From the NCBI GenBank assembly GCA_905211675.1, contig CAJMBP010000021.1, positions 1-23,671 on the forward strand: a stretch of 23,671 nucleotides of DNA, read 5' to 3'. The notes beneath the pieces are model-generated. The model ran no database searches and was not told the DNA's origin. It worked only from the letters and a program-made list of their open reading frames with translations. Positions 22,830 to 23,671 of the stretch are shown here, piece by piece (within the stretch, counting starts at the first letter, position 1; the number at the start of each line of letters is the position of its first letter). Origin of the DNA: an uncultured Oscillospiraceae bacterium (GTDB taxonomy: Bacteria; Bacillota; Clostridia; Oscillospirales; Acutalibacteraceae). Position numbers and translations under genes: made by a program.

Positions 22830-22858
22830 ATTATAGTGCAAAATAAACACCTTGTCAA
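22830..22858 (-). promoter_or_regulatory. Perfect-consensus promoter of the repeat-bearing RNA
   Basis: On the minus strand TTGACA (22853-22858), a 17-base spacer and TATAAT (22830-22835) match the sigma-A consensus at every position, so strong constitutive transcription is expected. The predicted start is a G near 22823. Confidence 0.85.
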
Positions 22859-22948
22859 TAAAAACTTAATAACTTTTATATATTTTGTATAAAAAACTAA
22901 AAATCGCAAGGGATTTTTGTGTTTTTTTACAAAAGAATAACTAATGTA

Positions 22949-22977
22949 TTGACTGAATACGAATTCTGGGGTAAAAT
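22949..22977 (+). promoter_or_regulatory. Promoter of the DUF1292 gene
   Basis: TTGACT (22949-22954) and TAAAAT (22972-22977) have a 17-base spacer. The ATG at 23013 follows with GGAGGAA in front of it. It is divergent from the RNA promoter at 22830-22858. Confidence 0.65.
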
Positions 22978-23012
22978 ATATATGTTATTTTGTTTTTCCG
23001 GAGGAACGGTAA

Positions 23013-23324
23013 ATGAGCGAAAATGTTAAAAATGAAAAATATAATCCCGACATAATAACACTTACCGATGACGAGGGCAAGGAATACACCTTTGAAGTTT
23101 TAGATGCTATTGAAACCGACGAGGCAAGGTATTTGGCGCTTTTGCCGCAGTATGCAGACCCTCAGGCTATGCTTGACGATTCGGGCGAGCTGGTAATTGT
23201 AAAAGCGATTGAAGAAGACGGCGAAGAATATTTTTGCGAAATCGAAGACGACGATGAGTACGAAACCGTCGCCGACGCTTTTGTAGACCGCCTTGAAGAT
23301 TTTTTTGAAATAGACGAGAAATAA
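23013..23324 (+). CDS. DUF1292 domain-containing protein
   Basis: A 103-residue, strongly acidic cytosolic protein. The core ITLTDDEGKEYTFEVLDAIE followed by RYLALLP and later GELVIVKAIEEDGEEYFCEI is the DUF1292 (YrzB-type) pattern. Function is unknown; in many Firmicutes this small gene lies near ruvX and alaS, neither of which is in this window. The start at ATG 23013 is well supported by GGAGGAA seven to eight bases upstream. It is followed within about ten bases by the structured RNA at 23336. Confidence 0.92.
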   Translation: MSENVKNEKYNPDIITLTDDEGKEYTFEVLDAIETDEARYLALLPQYADPQAMLDDSGELVIVKAIEEDGEEYFCEIEDDDEYETVADAFVDRLEDFFEIDEK

Positions 23325-23335
23325 TTTAATTGCCG

Positions 23336-23530
23336 CGTTCTGCCTTGTGCGTGTATCATGGCTTATATAACCCTACAAGATAATAAAAAGGGATTTCTGC
23401 TCAGACGGCGGGTTTGCAGACCTCCCGCGGCGGTGCCGAGTTCGGAAGAAGGGAGCGCGAAACCGTTTGGCGAAAACCCACCTGAAATTAAGTTCAGGTT
23501 ATCATTAAGCAGTTACGGCAAGGCGGAACA
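23336..23530 (+). ncRNA. ssrS: 6S RNA (SsrS-like)
   Basis: This region of about 195 nt folds as a long rod with a large central bubble. TTCTGCCTTG (23338-23347) pairs with CAAGGCGGAA (23519-23528) as the closing stem. An unpaired A/T-rich 5' strand containing TATATAA and GATAAT is the bubble that mimics an open promoter. The apical arm contains CTCCC/GGGAG and CCGA/TCGG stems. A small hairpin, CCTGAA/TTCAGG (23481-23498), sits on the 3' side of the bubble, the same place as the CCTTGAA/TTCAAGG hairpin of E. coli 6S RNA. 6S RNA binds RNA polymerase holoenzyme and tunes promoter use with growth phase. The call rests on fold and motif resemblance. The 228-base open frame across it is spurious. 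Confidence 0.75.
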
Positions 23531-23558
23531 AAAGTTTTTCAATTTAGGTAAAAAATTC

Positions 23559-23586
23559 TTGACTTATTTTAAAAAAGTTATATAAT
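23559..23586 (+). promoter_or_regulatory. Promoter of tRNA-Gln
   Basis: TTGACT (23559-23564), 16 bases, then a perfect TATAAT (23581-23586), about 22 bases before the mature tRNA 5' end. It gives the tRNA its own transcript, separate from the upstream structured RNA. Confidence 0.75.
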
Positions 23587-23607
23587 AGGTATTGCTCAAC
23601 TTAATAT

Positions 23608-23671
23608 TGGGGAATTGTGTAACGGTAGCACGACAGACTCTGACTCTGTTTGTTGGGGTTCGAATCCCTAT
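23608..23671 (+). tRNA. tRNA-Gln (anticodon CTG), cut by the window end
   Basis: The gene starts TGGGGAA, with the U1 typical of bacterial tRNA-Gln. The D-arm is TGTGTAACGGTAGCAC, the anticodon stem ACAGA/TCTGT encloses CTCTGAC (anticodon CTG, reads CAG), and the T-arm GGGGTTCGAATCCC is intact. The acceptor 3' strand lies beyond the window. Confidence 0.92.

Noticed and set aside
23400..23470. Signal recognition particle RNA, suggested by TTCGGAAGAAGGGAGC
   Set aside because: The conserved SRP helix 8 sequence with its AGCAG loop is missing, and the long closing stem with the 3' bubble hairpin fits 6S RNA better.
23358..23585. A 75-codon plus-strand open frame after DUF1292
   Set aside because: It covers the 6S-like RNA and the tRNA-Gln promoter. 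Composition and pairing fit a structured RNA, not a coding sequence.

Overview
The window looks like core chromosome of an anaerobic Firmicute of the class Clostridia, most likely an Oscillospiraceae/Ruminococcaceae-type gut bacterium. The reasons are the gene repertoire (a SpoIVFB-like M50 protease, an HPr-like small protein, an aluminium-resistance/methionine-gamma-lyase-family protein, DUF1292, DUF5412 and DUF975 proteins, twin M42 peptidases), strong AGGAGG-type ribosome binding sites, sigma-A-type promoters and frequent TTG/GTG starts. No phage, transposase or CRISPR genes are visible. The unusual content is in the two long non-coding gaps.

Layout. (1) 11-1903, minus: a YgiQ-type radical SAM protein, divergent from a plus-strand pair at 1975-2786: a 73-residue single-span membrane protein overlapping a site-2 protease. 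(2) 2787-3551: a 0.75 kb non-coding gap. It holds about ten small perfect hairpins joined by a repeated linker (2871-3143), three tRNA-type terminator hairpins, a duplicated 3' end of tRNA-Arg, an element bounded by inverted T-arm sequences, and the intact tRNA-Arg(ACG) on the minus strand. (3) 3552-4916, plus: an AGCS sodium:amino-acid symporter. (4) 4961-22281: sixteen genes, all on the minus strand. Read in transcription order they are lepA, a VanY-type carboxypeptidase, murD, two M42 aminopeptidases, a GNAT-like protein, a methionine-gamma-lyase-family enzyme, a beta-propeller-like protein, an HPr/Crh-like protein, pcrA, a DUF975 membrane protein, a DUF5412 protein, rlmCD-type rRNA methyltransferase, a DacF-type carboxypeptidase, pgi and a small P-loop protein. 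Many neighbours overlap by 4 bases (ATGA/TTGA), which indicates translational coupling. (5) 22282-23012: a second long gap with the lepA promoter and an apparently independent minus-strand non-coding RNA (consensus promoter, four roughly 54-base repeats, intrinsic terminator). (6) 23013-23671, plus: a DUF1292 protein, a structured RNA that I read as 6S RNA, and a tRNA-Gln(CTG) cut by the window edge.

How the genes fit together. Most are housekeeping: peptidoglycan synthesis and trimming (murD, VanY-type, DacF-type), glycolysis (pgi), translation and rRNA modification (lepA, rlmCD, tRNAs), DNA repair (pcrA), peptide and amino-acid turnover (M42 pair, methionine-gamma-lyase family, AGCS symporter) and global transcription control (6S RNA). 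The two best candidates for undescribed biology are the mirror-organised hairpin array at 2871-3143 and the repeat-bearing RNA gene at 22464-22823. Both are read directly from sequence and their functions are unknown to me.
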